Assembly: GCA_965232485.1 (NCBI GenBank)
Contig: OZ246975.1
Location: 1,736,001 to 1,800,000, forward strand
Origin: VXPQ01 sp965232485
GTDB taxonomy: Bacteria > Bacteroidota > Rhodothermia > Rhodothermales > VXPQ01
DNA: 64,000 nt
Direction: 5' to 3'
Shown here: piece by piece, positions 17,637-26,091 of the stretch
Numbering within the stretch: the first letter of the stretch is position 1
Layout of the letters: each line of letters begins with the position of its first letter
Notes under the pieces: model-generated
What the model was told of the DNA's origin: nothing
The model's database searches: none
The model's input: the letters and a program-made list of their open reading frames with translations, nothing else
Position numbers and translations under genes: made by a program

Positions 17637-19319
17637 TTAATGCGTTGCGCCCACGCGTTCCGCCCAGGCCTCCCACATCGCTGCGAGGGCGTCCACCCGA
17701 TCCGGATGGCCCGCCGCCAGATCGCGGGTTTCCGTGCGGTCCGCCTCCATATCGTACAATTCCCAGTGCGTACCGGCTCCCCGCGCATCGACGAGTTTCC
17801 ACCGGCCGCTGCGCACGGCCTTTCCGCCGTTCCATTCGAAGAACAGGGCGTTGTGTCCTTCCCGCACCCCCTGCTCGAAGACAGGCAGCAGGGACTTGCC
17901 TTCAAGAGGATGGATACGTTCGTTGCGCCAGGTTTCGGGGTATTCGCCGCCGGCGGCGTCTATGGCGGTCGCCATCACATCGATAAGGTGTGAAATCTCG
18001 CGGGTAATTCCGCCCGCTCCGATACGCTCGGGCCACCAGGCGATGAACGGCGTGGCGACGCCTCCCTCATGGCTCGAGTTCTTGTAGTGCCGGAAGGGCG
18101 TGTTGCTCAGGAACGCCCACGGCGCGTCCACGCTATGCCAGGCGGCCATGGACCCCGGCGGATCGACCGGCGGGTGATCCCGGTTCTGCTGGTTATGCAC
18201 CATCTCTGCGGACCCGCCGTTGTCGGAAAGGAACATCACAAGCGTGTTTTCCTCTTCGCCCATTGCGCGGATTTTGTCCAGCAGACGGCCCATTTGCTGG
18301 TCCACGCGGTCGATCATGGCGGCGTACACCGCCATTTTCAGATCCCAATCCGCTTTGCCCTCGACTTCTTCCCAGGGCAGAATGCGCGCGTCGTTGTCCC
18401 AGTAGCGACTGGTGAAGGTCGAGGTGCGCTGCGCTGCCTGGGGGACGGTTCCGTATTCCGGCAAGGCCCATGCAGAATCGACAATCCCCATCTCGATCTG
18501 CCGCTCGTGCCGCCGGCGGCGCAGTTCATCCCATCCGTCCATGTATTTCCCCCTGTATTTCTCGATGTCCTCCGGACGGGCTTGCAGGGGATCGTGCGGG
18601 GCCTGATAGGCGATATAGAGAAAGAAAGGCCTGTCGGCGTGTTCGTTTCCGTGCCGGTTCAGGTAGTCGAGCGCTTTTTCCGTGTAGGCGTCCGTCGAAT
18701 AGAAATCCGGGTCGTCGGGGGTGTACGGTCGAAATACCTGACCGTCGATGGCCCAGGTGCGCACATGCCCCGGCGTTTTTCGTGCAGGCGGCGGCTCGCC
18801 AGGCCGTTGCTCTCCGGGATTGAAATGGTTGACGGCGCCGTCCACGAGCCCGTAATAGCGGTCGAACCCCCGGTCGAACGGGTTTTCCGGACCGTGCCAC
18901 TTCCCTGTCATATAGGTGCGATAGCCCGCTTCGCGCAGCGCTTCCGCAATGGTCACCCCGTTCCGGAGCGTGTCGATCCGCTCGCCCATGCCGACCTGAT
19001 GGGCGTACAGACCGGTCATGAGGGAGGCTCTGGTGGGGAAGCATTTACTCGTGTTATAGAACTGCGTGAACCGCAGACCCTCCTCCGCAAGGCGGTCGAG
19101 ATGCGGGGTGGCGATTTCCCCGCCGTACGATCCAAGGTCCGAGAAACCCATGTCGTCCACCATGACGAGGACGATATTGGGCCGGTCGTCGCTCCGGGAA
19201 TTTTCTGTCAGGGGGCGATCCGGCCGTACCCCCGCAGGCCGGATTGCGGCGCACAAAATTCCCGCCGTAAGAAATGCAGCTACCGTCAGGCCCGCCGCCC
19301 GCAACGTTCCACCCATCAT
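17637..19319 (-). CDS. Sulfatase, type I, second gene of operon
   Basis: A 560-residue exported sulfatase. The N-terminus is hydrophobic (AAGLTVAAFLTAGILCAA). Metal ligands are the DD in MVDDMGFSD (55-56). The modification motif is CFPTR (C93), a Cys-x-Pro-Thr-Arg variant that is still compatible with maturation, followed by ASLMTGLYAHQVGMG. GKWHGPENPFDRGFD and LSDNGGSAEM supply further active-site residues; the layout matches arylsulfatases with the long insert around residues 200-330. Its ATG overlaps the stop of the upstream sulfatase in an ATGA arrangement (19316-19319), so translation is coupled. It belongs to a different subfamily from the other two, so the operon may remove sulfate at different positions of one glycan (inference). 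Confidence 0.93.
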   Translation of the reverse strand: MMGGTLRAAGLTVAAFLTAGILCAAIRPAGVRPDRPLTENSRSDDRPNIVLVMVDDMGFSDLGSYGGEIATPHLDRLAEEGLRFTQFYNTSKCFPTRASLMTGLYAHQVGMGERIDTLRNGVTIAEALREAGYRTYMTGKWHGPENPFDRGFDRYYGLVDGAVNHFNPGEQRPGEPPPARKTPGHVRTWAIDGQVFRPYTPDDPDFYSTDAYTEKALDYLNRHGNEHADRPFFLYIAYQAPHDPLQARPEDIEKYRGKYMDGWDELRRRRHERQIEMGIVDSAWALPEYGTVPQAAQRTSTFTSRYWDNDARILPWEEVEGKADWDLKMAVYAAMIDRVDQQMGRLLDKIRAMGEEENTLVMFLSDNGGSAEMVHNQQNRDHPPVDPPGSMAAWHSVDAPWAFLSNTPFRHYKNSSHEGGVATPFIAWWPERIGAGGITREISHLIDVMATAIDAAGGEYPETWRNERIHPLEGKSLLPVFEQGVREGHNALFFEWNGGKAVRSGRWKLVDARGAGTHWELYDMEADRTETRDLAAGHPDRVDALAAMWEAWAERVGATH

Positions 19320-20761
19320 TCGTAGGGGTTCTTGAAAACATCCATTTCCGGTTCCGTGCGCACTTCCTCGATCAGGGCCTCAAGGCGCCTTACCACATCC
19401 GGGTATCGTTCGGAAAGATCGTGGTATTCCCCAATGTCGCTGCGCAGGTCGTACAGCTCGGTTGCCTGGCGCTCCGGGGTCCACACGCGCAGCAGTTTCC
19501 AGTCGCCCTGCCGCACGGCCTGGGAATATCTTGCCTCCATGTTGTTGCGATGCTCCCAGTAGAGCGCGCGATGCATGGGAACGGGGCCGGTATCGGCAAG
19601 CAGGCCCTGCATGGACAAGCCGTCCATGGGCGGAGTATCCGCCCCGGCGAAGGCGGCGAGGGTGGGGAAAATATCCCACATGGCCCAGGGATGGTCGCTG
19701 ACTTGCCCGGACGGCACGTAGCCCGGTCCCCACGCGATCATGGGTACGCGAATGCCGCCTTCGTACAAATCCCGCTTGACGCCCCGCAGCGGGCCGTTGG
19801 ATTCGAAATAGCCGGGGTCCGCCCCGCCTTCGACGTGCGGACCGTTGTCGCTGGTGAAAAGCACGATCGTATCCTCGCCGAGGCCCAGTTCGCCGATCCG
19901 GTCCAGAATGCGTCCGACGTCCCGGTCCAGGCGGGTAACCATGGCGGCGTGCGCGGCGTGCGGCGTCGGCTGGCCCCGGTACGTCCCGATGATTCCGCAG
20001 CACGGGAAGGGCGGGTCCGGCAACAGGCGACTGCGTCCGTTTGCGTCCCGAAACGGCGCAATATCCTCTTCCGGCACAAGCAATTCCGCATGAACGAGGG
20101 CAAACGGCAGATACAAAAAGAACGGCCTGTCCCGGTTTGCCTCCATGAAATCCAGCGCCTTCTTCACGAAAAATTCATGTGCGTATTGTGTCGTATCCAC
20201 GTCGACGCGCACCGTTTCGCCATTCTGTATTTCGAACAAATGGTCCGTGTAGTGCGAATGCGCATGGACATGCCGCAAATATCCGAGGAAGGCGTCGAAA
20301 CCCTGCCGATGCGGCAATCCGGAATCCTCGTTTTCGGCCAGGCCCCATTTGCCGAACATGCCCGTGGCGTACCCGGCCTGTTTGAGCGCGCGGGGCAGGG
20401 TCCTGTCCTCGTCCCGCAGCGAAGCGCCCGCATTCCCCCGTACGTACGCATGCCCCATGTGCGCACCGGTCATGAGCGACCAGCGAGAGGGGGCGCACAC
20501 CGTATTCCCCGCATAAAATGCGGTGAACAAGGCGCCTTCTTCGGCCATGCGGTCCAGTCGGGGCGTGGCGAAACGTTTCTGTCCGTAGGCGCTCAGGTCG
20601 CCGTAGCCGAGATCGTCGGCCAGAATGAAGACGATGTTCGGAGCGCGGCGGGGCGCGGGCGGATCGTCCGGGGGATCGGCATGGGCGGGGAGGACGGAAA
20701 CCGCCGTCGCCGCGAGCGCAATCAGCAGGGCCTGTGCGTGTGTAAAAAGCGAATGATGCAT
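19316..20761 (-). CDS. Sulfatase, type I, first gene of operon
   Basis: A 481-residue exported sulfatase. The start at 20761 was chosen because a signal peptide follows directly (MHHSLFTHAQALLIALAATA ... PAHA); the frame is open 30 codons further up. Active-site features: ILADDLGYGD (49-50), CAPSR with C89, SLMTGAHMGH, MFGKWGLA, and TSDNGPHVEGG. It groups with the arylsulfatase A-like family. It is the promoter-proximal gene of three co-directional sulfatases and overlaps the next by four bases. Upstream lies a 385-bp gap shared with a divergent ABC exporter and containing a decayed sulfatase remnant. Confidence 0.93.
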   Translation of the reverse strand: MHHSLFTHAQALLIALAATAVSVLPAHADPPDDPPAPRRAPNIVFILADDLGYGDLSAYGQKRFATPRLDRMAEEGALFTAFYAGNTVCAPSRWSLMTGAHMGHAYVRGNAGASLRDEDRTLPRALKQAGYATGMFGKWGLAENEDSGLPHRQGFDAFLGYLRHVHAHSHYTDHLFEIQNGETVRVDVDTTQYAHEFFVKKALDFMEANRDRPFFLYLPFALVHAELLVPEEDIAPFRDANGRSRLLPDPPFPCCGIIGTYRGQPTPHAAHAAMVTRLDRDVGRILDRIGELGLGEDTIVLFTSDNGPHVEGGADPGYFESNGPLRGVKRDLYEGGIRVPMIAWGPGYVPSGQVSDHPWAMWDIFPTLAAFAGADTPPMDGLSMQGLLADTGPVPMHRALYWEHRNNMEARYSQAVRQGDWKLLRVWTPERQATELYDLRSDIGEYHDLSERYPDVVRRLEALIEEVRTEPEMDVFKNPYE

Positions 20762-20854
20762 GAGTCGGTGCGGGCGGACAATGCGATACTGTCGGAGATG
20801 CAGGGTTACTTGATACGAACGCGGCGGCATATTATCAATTCGCGGCGCCAACGG

Positions 20855-20990
20855 GAGGCTATCCAGGTTCAGAGTACGGATATATCCGTTGCCGTACGCA
20901 CCGATAGCCTCGGCCTGCGGATTGTCGGCAAGGAAAAAATAATGCTTGGCGAGCTATTAGGCGCCCGGAGCGGTATTCGTCGAACGCGTC
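20855..20990 (-). pseudogene. Decayed 5' fragment of a sulfatase gene
   Basis: Read on the minus strand, 20855-20908 encodes AIGAYGNGYIRTLNLDSL, nearly the same as AVGAYGNGYIRTPNLDRL in the lipoprotein sulfatase at 24620-26086; 23 bases (20877-20899) are identical in inverted orientation to 24764-24786. Just upstream, LADNPQAE corresponds to LADDLQAD, and after a frameshift RAPN corresponds to the conserved SAPN that precedes the metal site. No active-site Cys, continuous frame or 3' part remains. Most of the 385-bp gap between the sulfatase operon and the ABC genes is therefore a relic of a further sulfatase rather than plain intergenic DNA. Confidence 0.75.
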
Positions 20991-21146
20991 GAGGCGAGGC
21001 CAGCAAGGAATGCAAAACAATTTTGATTGGAGGGGTTATACACGGGATCACGGTTGTAATTTGGCTATAGCCATCGATCGTCGCCTTGCGGGCGTATATG
21101 CCGAACCCGGGCCAATTTGAATAATCCTCCACCTGCTGTCTCCTCC

Positions 21147-22094
21147 ATGTCCCCCCAGGTACACGTCCATGATCTCTGGAAAGCGTACGGCGGCGTACAA
21201 GCCGCCCGCGGGGTCACGTTCGACGTGGCGGCGGGCGAGATTTTCGGCCTGCTGGGTCCGAACGGGGCGGGAAAAACCACCACGATCGAGTGCATGCTGG
21301 GGCTGCGGCAGCCGGATCGGGGGAGCGTGCAGATAGGCGGAATCGACGCCCGGCGGCGTCCGCGCGATATGCAGCAGCGCATCGGCGCGGCCTTGCAGAC
21401 GAATGCCTTGCAGGACAAGATTACGCCCCGGGAAGCGCTTCGGCTCTTCGGTTCCTTTTACCGCGAGGCGGAAGCGCCCGACGCCCTCTTGCAGCGGTTT
21501 GATCTGGAGGATCAGGCCGACGCCTCCTTTCATACCCTGTCGGGAGGACAGCGGCGGAGGCTGGCGCTTGCGCTGGCGTTCGTCAACCGTCCGGACGTGG
21601 TGTTGCTGGACGAACCGACGACCGGTCTGGATCCGTCTTCGCGCCGCGATCTGCACCGCCGCATTCTGGACATGAAAGCGGAGGGGCGAACCGTGCTGCT
21701 GACCACGCATTACATGGAAGAAGCGGAAACCCTGTGCGACCGGGTGGCGATCATGCGGCGCGGCAGGCTCGTTGCGCAGGGCGCTCCCCGCGAGCTGATG
21801 GGCAGCCTCGGCGCAGCCCCTTCGGTCCATCTCGAAACGTCCGCCCCGCTCCCTCCGGAGACCTTCGCGGAAATCGAGGGGGTGCGCGACCTAAAACAGG
21901 CGGGCTGTACGATCCGGTTTCGGTCGGAACAGGCGCACCGGGTTCTCGCCGCGCTTGCGGAGCGGCTGGAAGCGGCGGGGGCAAGTCTGGTCGAACTGCA
22001 TGTCCGCCGCGCTACGCTGGAGGACGTACTGGTCGAATGGACGAAGGACGAAGGCGCTGCGGCGCGCGAACCGCATGGAGGAGATTCGGCATGA
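21147..22094 (+). CDS. ABC transporter ATP-binding protein (exporter type)
   Basis: A 315-residue ATPase with Walker A GPNGAGKTT, Q-loop region, signature LSGGQRRRL, Walker B VVLLDEPTTGLDP, and the switch His in LLTTHYMEEAE. It belongs to the CcmA/DrrA-like group that drives ABC-2 exporters, consistent with the permease gene that overlaps its stop by four bases. The ATG at 21147 was preferred over an upstream TTG at 21117. The C-terminal 90 residues after the ATPase core, with SVHLETSAPLPPETF, form the usual accessory domain. The exported compound is unknown. Confidence 0.92.
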   Translation: MSPQVHVHDLWKAYGGVQAARGVTFDVAAGEIFGLLGPNGAGKTTTIECMLGLRQPDRGSVQIGGIDARRRPRDMQQRIGAALQTNALQDKITPREALRLFGSFYREAEAPDALLQRFDLEDQADASFHTLSGGQRRRLALALAFVNRPDVVLLDEPTTGLDPSSRRDLHRRILDMKAEGRTVLLTTHYMEEAETLCDRVAIMRRGRLVAQGAPRELMGSLGAAPSVHLETSAPLPPETFAEIEGVRDLKQAGCTIRFRSEQAHRVLAALAERLEAAGASLVELHVRRATLEDVLVEWTKDEGAAAREPHGGDSA

Positions 22095-23695
22095 CGTACG
22101 CCTTTCTGATCGAATTGCGGCTTTATTACCGGAACCGGATGGCCCTGATCTACGGCTATCTTTTCCCGCTCATTTTTCTGGCGGCTTTTCTGGTGCTGTA
22201 CCGGCGCGAAGCGGTTCCGCTGGTCAACCACATGGGGGAATTGCTTACCGTGACGGCCCTGGGCGGGGCCTGCTTCGGGCTGCCGACGTCCATGGTGGGC
22301 GAGCGGGAGCGGGGCGTTTGGCGCCGGTACCGGGCGACGCCCGTTTCCACCTTGCGCCTCGTGCTGACCACCGTGGCGGCCCGGTATCTCGTGTTGCTTA
22401 CCGCCGCCCTGCTTCAGATTGCGCTGGCCATGCTTCCTGGCATGCCGTTTCCTGACCATATGGTCGGGCTGTGGATGGCCTTCACCTTCGTATCCTTCGC
22501 CTTTCTCGGGCTGGGCCTGGTCATCGCCATGCTTGCGGATACGACGCCCGCCGTACAAGCGCTGGGGCAGTCCATTTTCCTGCCGATGCTGATCATTGGG
22601 GGCGTGGCGGTCCGTATCGAAAGCCTGCCTGTCTGGGCGCAGCATCTGTCCGCCTTTTTTCCCGGGCGCTATGCGGTCGAGGCGATACAGGCTACGGTGA
22701 ACGGCGGCGGACTGGGCGAGGCGGGATTCAGTTTGCTGGCCCTGCTGCTGATCGGCGCGGCGGGTTGCCTCGCTTCGGCCAAAATGTTTCGATGGGATAC
22801 GCGGGAGCGAGGCGGCGCGGCGCGCGGCAAGGCATGGGCGGCGGCCTCGCTGGCGGGCTGGCTGCTGGCGGGCATATTGGCGGAAACGACGGGCCGCGCG
22901 CTGCCCCGCGGGCGCTTGCCCGCCGACGCGTCGTCGGCGCTGACCGAAGCGCTGCGTTCTGCGGACGCAGATAGCGCGGATTCCGCAGAAACGAAAAACC
23001 CCTTTGACATATACGGAACGGAGGCGGATTCGGTTACAGTGGCCGCAAGCGACGCAGATTCCGTAGATGCGGCGCCGGAACCCTCCGATGCGCCCGCGAC
23101 CGCCGCTGCGCCGTCCCGGGAACCTGCGGACGTCGCCTCCGGGGAACAGGCCGAGGCGCCTCCCCCGCCGCTGCCCCCGGTCATCGACTACCCGGATTCG
23201 TGGGAAGAAGTGACGCTGGAGGATATCGACCGGGACATCCGGTTCGACGCACTCCCCTACGATCAGGGACTGGAGGCTCCGGTGGCCGCCATGGACGAGC
23301 CGGTGTATCCCGATATCGAAGCGACGATCCAGTGCATTCTCGAAGACCTGGAAGTATGGCCGCCCGCCTGGGCGGCGGATCCGGTGCAGCGGGCGCGCAA
23401 TGTGTTGTTCGTGGCGGCGGTTCCGGACATGTACCAGATGAGCGGGATCGAGCGGTGGGCGCCGCACGCCGTATTTCAGCACCTGGCGAATGCGTATCCC
23501 GAAGACGAATTGATTAAGGTGCTCTACTGGATTGCGTTCAATCCCTACGAAGGAGACGTTTTCGCCGCCGACCGACTTGGGGAAACGTGCCTGCGCCTCG
23601 CCGGTCCCGACGATATGACCACGCTCCAGCAACGGACCGGGTGGTACGCAGCCAAACTGCTGGGCCGGATCACCGGGCATATCGAGGCGAGGTAG
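22091..23695 (+). CDS. ABC-2 type permease with a long unusual C-terminal extension
   Basis: A 534-residue protein. Residues 1-235 are a standard ABC-2 permease: about six hydrophobic segments, GERERGVWRRYRATPVS after the second, and SIFLPMLIIGGVAVRIESLP near the end. Unusually the chain continues: a further hydrophobic segment (about 248-266), an Ala/Asp/Glu/Pro-rich disordered linker (270-365), and a compact domain (366-534) with WEEVTLEDIDRDIRFDALPY, EDLEVWPPAWAADPVQRARN and FNPYEGDVFAADRL. I do not recognise that domain; its side of the membrane is uncertain. The gene overlaps the ATPase gene (ATGA), so the pair forms one exporter operon. The ABC-2 call is strong; the function of the extension is unknown. 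Confidence 0.85.
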   Translation: MTYAFLIELRLYYRNRMALIYGYLFPLIFLAAFLVLYRREAVPLVNHMGELLTVTALGGACFGLPTSMVGERERGVWRRYRATPVSTLRLVLTTVAARYLVLLTAALLQIALAMLPGMPFPDHMVGLWMAFTFVSFAFLGLGLVIAMLADTTPAVQALGQSIFLPMLIIGGVAVRIESLPVWAQHLSAFFPGRYAVEAIQATVNGGGLGEAGFSLLALLLIGAAGCLASAKMFRWDTRERGGAARGKAWAAASLAGWLLAGILAETTGRALPRGRLPADASSALTEALRSADADSADSAETKNPFDIYGTEADSVTVAASDADSVDAAPEPSDAPATAAAPSREPADVASGEQAEAPPPPLPPVIDYPDSWEEVTLEDIDRDIRFDALPYDQGLEAPVAAMDEPVYPDIEATIQCILEDLEVWPPAWAADPVQRARNVLFVAAVPDMYQMSGIERWAPHAVFQHLANAYPEDELIKVLYWIAFNPYEGDVFAADRLGETCLRLAGPDDMTTLQQRTGWYAAKLLGRITGHIEAR

Positions 23696-23725
23696 GCAAT
23701 TTTGTCCGGTGCGTTCCGTTTATTT

Positions 23726-23755
23726 TTTCAGGATACCCTGAAATTATTGTATACT
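23726..23755 (+). promoter_or_regulatory. Possible promoter with overlapping 7-bp inverted repeat
   Basis: TTTCAGG and CCTGAAA (23726-23732 and 23737-23743) form an inverted repeat with a 4-base centre. It overlaps the -35 position of a candidate promoter whose -10 is TATACT at 23750-23755. The lipoprotein gene starts 109 bases downstream. The arrangement suits an operator, but no binding protein can be named. Confidence 0.35.
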
Positions 23756-23864
23756 GAAATATGATCGGTCCGTATCGCCACAGACTCACCCAGGCCAATG
23801 AAGTAGAACCGCGATACCCCCTTCGCGACGATCGCCCCTCATCGCAATTTCCACGAGAGAAAAC

Positions 23865-24527
23865 ATGTGTCCCTCTAACATCGGTCGCGCCGCGGCGGTT
23901 CTGTCGCTGATCGTCTTGCTCCCTGCATGCTCTACCGTATCCGACCTTCAGAGCGCCCGGCTGGTGGGTCCCGGAGAGTTCGAGATTACCTCCAACTACT
24001 CTTCGGCAAGCCTTTCCTATGAGGGGGAATCGGGCAGGATAGACAATCATTTAGGGATCCAGGTGGCCACCGGTCTCATGCACAAAATTGATTTACGTCT
24101 CCGCTATGGGTACGTCAGATACCCCGATTCCGATGAGGGATTCAGCTTTCTTGCGGCCGGTCCCAAGTTCGGAGTAATCGAAGATCGAGTGGCGATCTAT
24201 GCACCGATGGGCTTTGCGTTCGGCAACGACATCGAAATCGCCGACACATGGCAGTTTCATCCCACGATTCTTCTTTCCCACCGGTTCAGCGATAATTTTC
24301 TCAACGATCATGCGGAGGTCACCGTGTCGGGACGGGCAGTCATTGGGCTGAACGACGACTCGGACGAAACCCTCTTCGGATCCAACCTGGGATTGGGGCT
24401 GAGTTCCGATCTTGATCGCTATGTTATCCGCCCCGAGGTCGGATTCTTGAAGAATCCCGGCGAGGAGGGCACCGCGTGGCAGTGGAGCGTGGGCTTCACG
24501 ATCTATTCCGGTTTCTTCGGGAAGTAA
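23865..24527 (+). CDS. Outer-membrane-type lipoprotein of unknown function
   Basis: A 220-residue protein with a lipoprotein signal (VLSLIVLLPAC, lipidation Cys at about residue 22). The mature part is a series of short amphipathic strands with aromatic caps (LRLRYGYVRYP, VAIYAPMGFAFG, DRYVIRPEVGFLK) ending WQWSVGFTIYSGFFGK, which looks like a small outer-membrane beta-barrel. I recognise no named family. It stands alone between the ABC exporter genes and a lipoprotein sulfatase 92 bases downstream, with a candidate operator/promoter upstream. Composition matches neighbouring genes. Confidence 0.75.
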   Translation: MCPSNIGRAAAVLSLIVLLPACSTVSDLQSARLVGPGEFEITSNYSSASLSYEGESGRIDNHLGIQVATGLMHKIDLRLRYGYVRYPDSDEGFSFLAAGPKFGVIEDRVAIYAPMGFAFGNDIEIADTWQFHPTILLSHRFSDNFLNDHAEVTVSGRAVIGLNDDSDETLFGSNLGLGLSSDLDRYVIRPEVGFLKNPGEEGTAWQWSVGFTIYSGFFGK

Positions 24528-24619
24528 GCCTCTTTGCCGGAACTGCCCGTCTGGCTCTCGGATTTACCTGGAACTCTTGGGATATCCCCTTTCTTTTCGG
24601 GACCTGCCCGCACAACGAC

Positions 24620-26086
24620 ATGAATCGCCTCTTTTTGCGCCTCGGCGTTTTTGCTTTCCTTGCCGTCCTCGTTTCGGCCTGTTCGGTGGATACCGCTCCG
24701 GATGCTTCCGCCCCGAATATCCTGTTCCTGCTGGCCGACGACCTGCAAGCCGACGCCGTCGGCGCGTACGGCAACGGATATATCCGCACGCCCAACCTGG
24801 ATCGGCTCGCGGAGGACGGCTATTCGTTCCGCCGCGCCTACAACATGGGGGCCCACCACGGGGCAGTCTGCGCACCCAGCCGGGCCATGATGATGAGCGG
24901 ACGCGGCCTGTTCCGCGTCTACGACAATCTGGATTCCGTGCGCACCTTCCCGGAAATCCTTCGGGAAGCGAACTACCGGACTTTCGGCACGGGCAAATGG
25001 CACCAGAGCCGTTCGTCGTTCGCGCGCAGTTTCGGCGAGGGACGCGCCGTGTTTTTCGGCGGCATGGCCAATCATTTCAACGTCCGGTTGCAGGATTTGC
25101 AAGCCGACGGGACCTTTTCGGAACCCGTCGCGCAGGGTTTTTCCACGACCCTGTTCGCCGATGCGGCGGTGGATTTTCTGGAGGACTACGGCGTATCGGA
25201 CCGGGAGGCCCCTTTTCTGGCCTATGTGTCCTTCACCGTACCCCACGACCCCCGGACGCCGCCCGCCAGCCACGCGGCGGACTACGCCGGAGCAGACATG
25301 CCCCTGCCGCCCAATTATATGCCGGTCCATCCGTTCGACAACGGGCGCATGAAGGTGCGGGACGAGGCGCTTGCCGCATGGCCGCGACGCACAGACGTCA
25401 TCCGCGACCAGTTGGCCGAATATTACGGACTCATTACGCACATGGACGAGGAAATCGGACGGATTCTGGACGCATTGCATGCGCAGGGCCTGGCCGGGAA
25501 CACCATTGTCGTGTTTACGTCCGATCACGGCCTGTCCGTGGGGCGGCATGGCCTGCTTGGCAAACAGAATCTGTACGAGCATAGCGCCAAAACGCCGCTC
25601 GTCGTGCAGGGACCGGGCATTCCGCAGGGAGAAACCCACGCGCTCGCGTATTTGCACGACATGTTCGCCACCGTGCTGGGTCTGGCCGGGGTCGAAACGC
25701 CCGAAGACGTAGACGCGCAGGATTTATCCGTCTTGTGGAAAGGAGAGCAGACGGCCTTTCGGGAGCGCCTTTTTCTGGCCTACGAAGACCTTCACCGGGC
25801 CATCGTGGACGATCGATGGAAGTTGATCCGGTATCCCAAAATCCACTACACCCAGCTTTTCGACCTGAATGCGGACCCCCACGAATTGCGCAATCTTGCG
25901 GACGATCCGGCGTATGCCGAGGAGCAAGCGCGCCTGATGACGCTCCTCCAATCCGCACAGCAGGAAGCCGGCGACCCGCATCCCCTGACCTCAGAAACCC
26001 GCGTGTCCATGGAATTCGATTATTCGGACGTCGTCCGCACACCGGACCGGCACCAGCCTGAAGAAGTGGTGCAGAAATATTTTTGA
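24620..26086 (+). CDS. Lipoprotein sulfatase, type I
   Basis: A 488-residue sulfatase. The start at 24620 gives a lipoprotein signal peptide (RLGVFAFLAVLVSAC, lipidation at C21), so the enzyme is probably membrane-anchored. Active-site features: LLADDLQADAVGAYG, C84 in CAPSR, MMMSGRG, GTGKWHQSRSSF, FTSDHGLSVGRHGLLGKQNLYEHS (the SDHG and GKQNLYEHS blocks are typical of the choline-sulfatase/iduronate-sulfatase-like branch). The C-terminal HYTQLFDLNADPHELRNL is standard. Six bases after its stop begins the beta-lactamase-like gene, so the two are co-transcribed. The decayed sulfatase at 20855-20990 is its closest relative in the window. Confidence 0.93.
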   Translation: MNRLFLRLGVFAFLAVLVSACSVDTAPDASAPNILFLLADDLQADAVGAYGNGYIRTPNLDRLAEDGYSFRRAYNMGAHHGAVCAPSRAMMMSGRGLFRVYDNLDSVRTFPEILREANYRTFGTGKWHQSRSSFARSFGEGRAVFFGGMANHFNVRLQDLQADGTFSEPVAQGFSTTLFADAAVDFLEDYGVSDREAPFLAYVSFTVPHDPRTPPASHAADYAGADMPLPPNYMPVHPFDNGRMKVRDEALAAWPRRTDVIRDQLAEYYGLITHMDEEIGRILDALHAQGLAGNTIVVFTSDHGLSVGRHGLLGKQNLYEHSAKTPLVVQGPGIPQGETHALAYLHDMFATVLGLAGVETPEDVDAQDLSVLWKGEQTAFRERLFLAYEDLHRAIVDDRWKLIRYPKIHYTQLFDLNADPHELRNLADDPAYAEEQARLMTLLQSAQQEAGDPHPLTSETRVSMEFDYSDVVRTPDRHQPEEVVQKYF

Positions 26087-26091
26087 CGACC

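Noticed and set aside
21710..23680. 656-codon minus-strand open frame across the ABC genes
   Set aside because: Antisense to two well-supported overlapping genes; composition is Arg/His/Gln-rich with no family signal.
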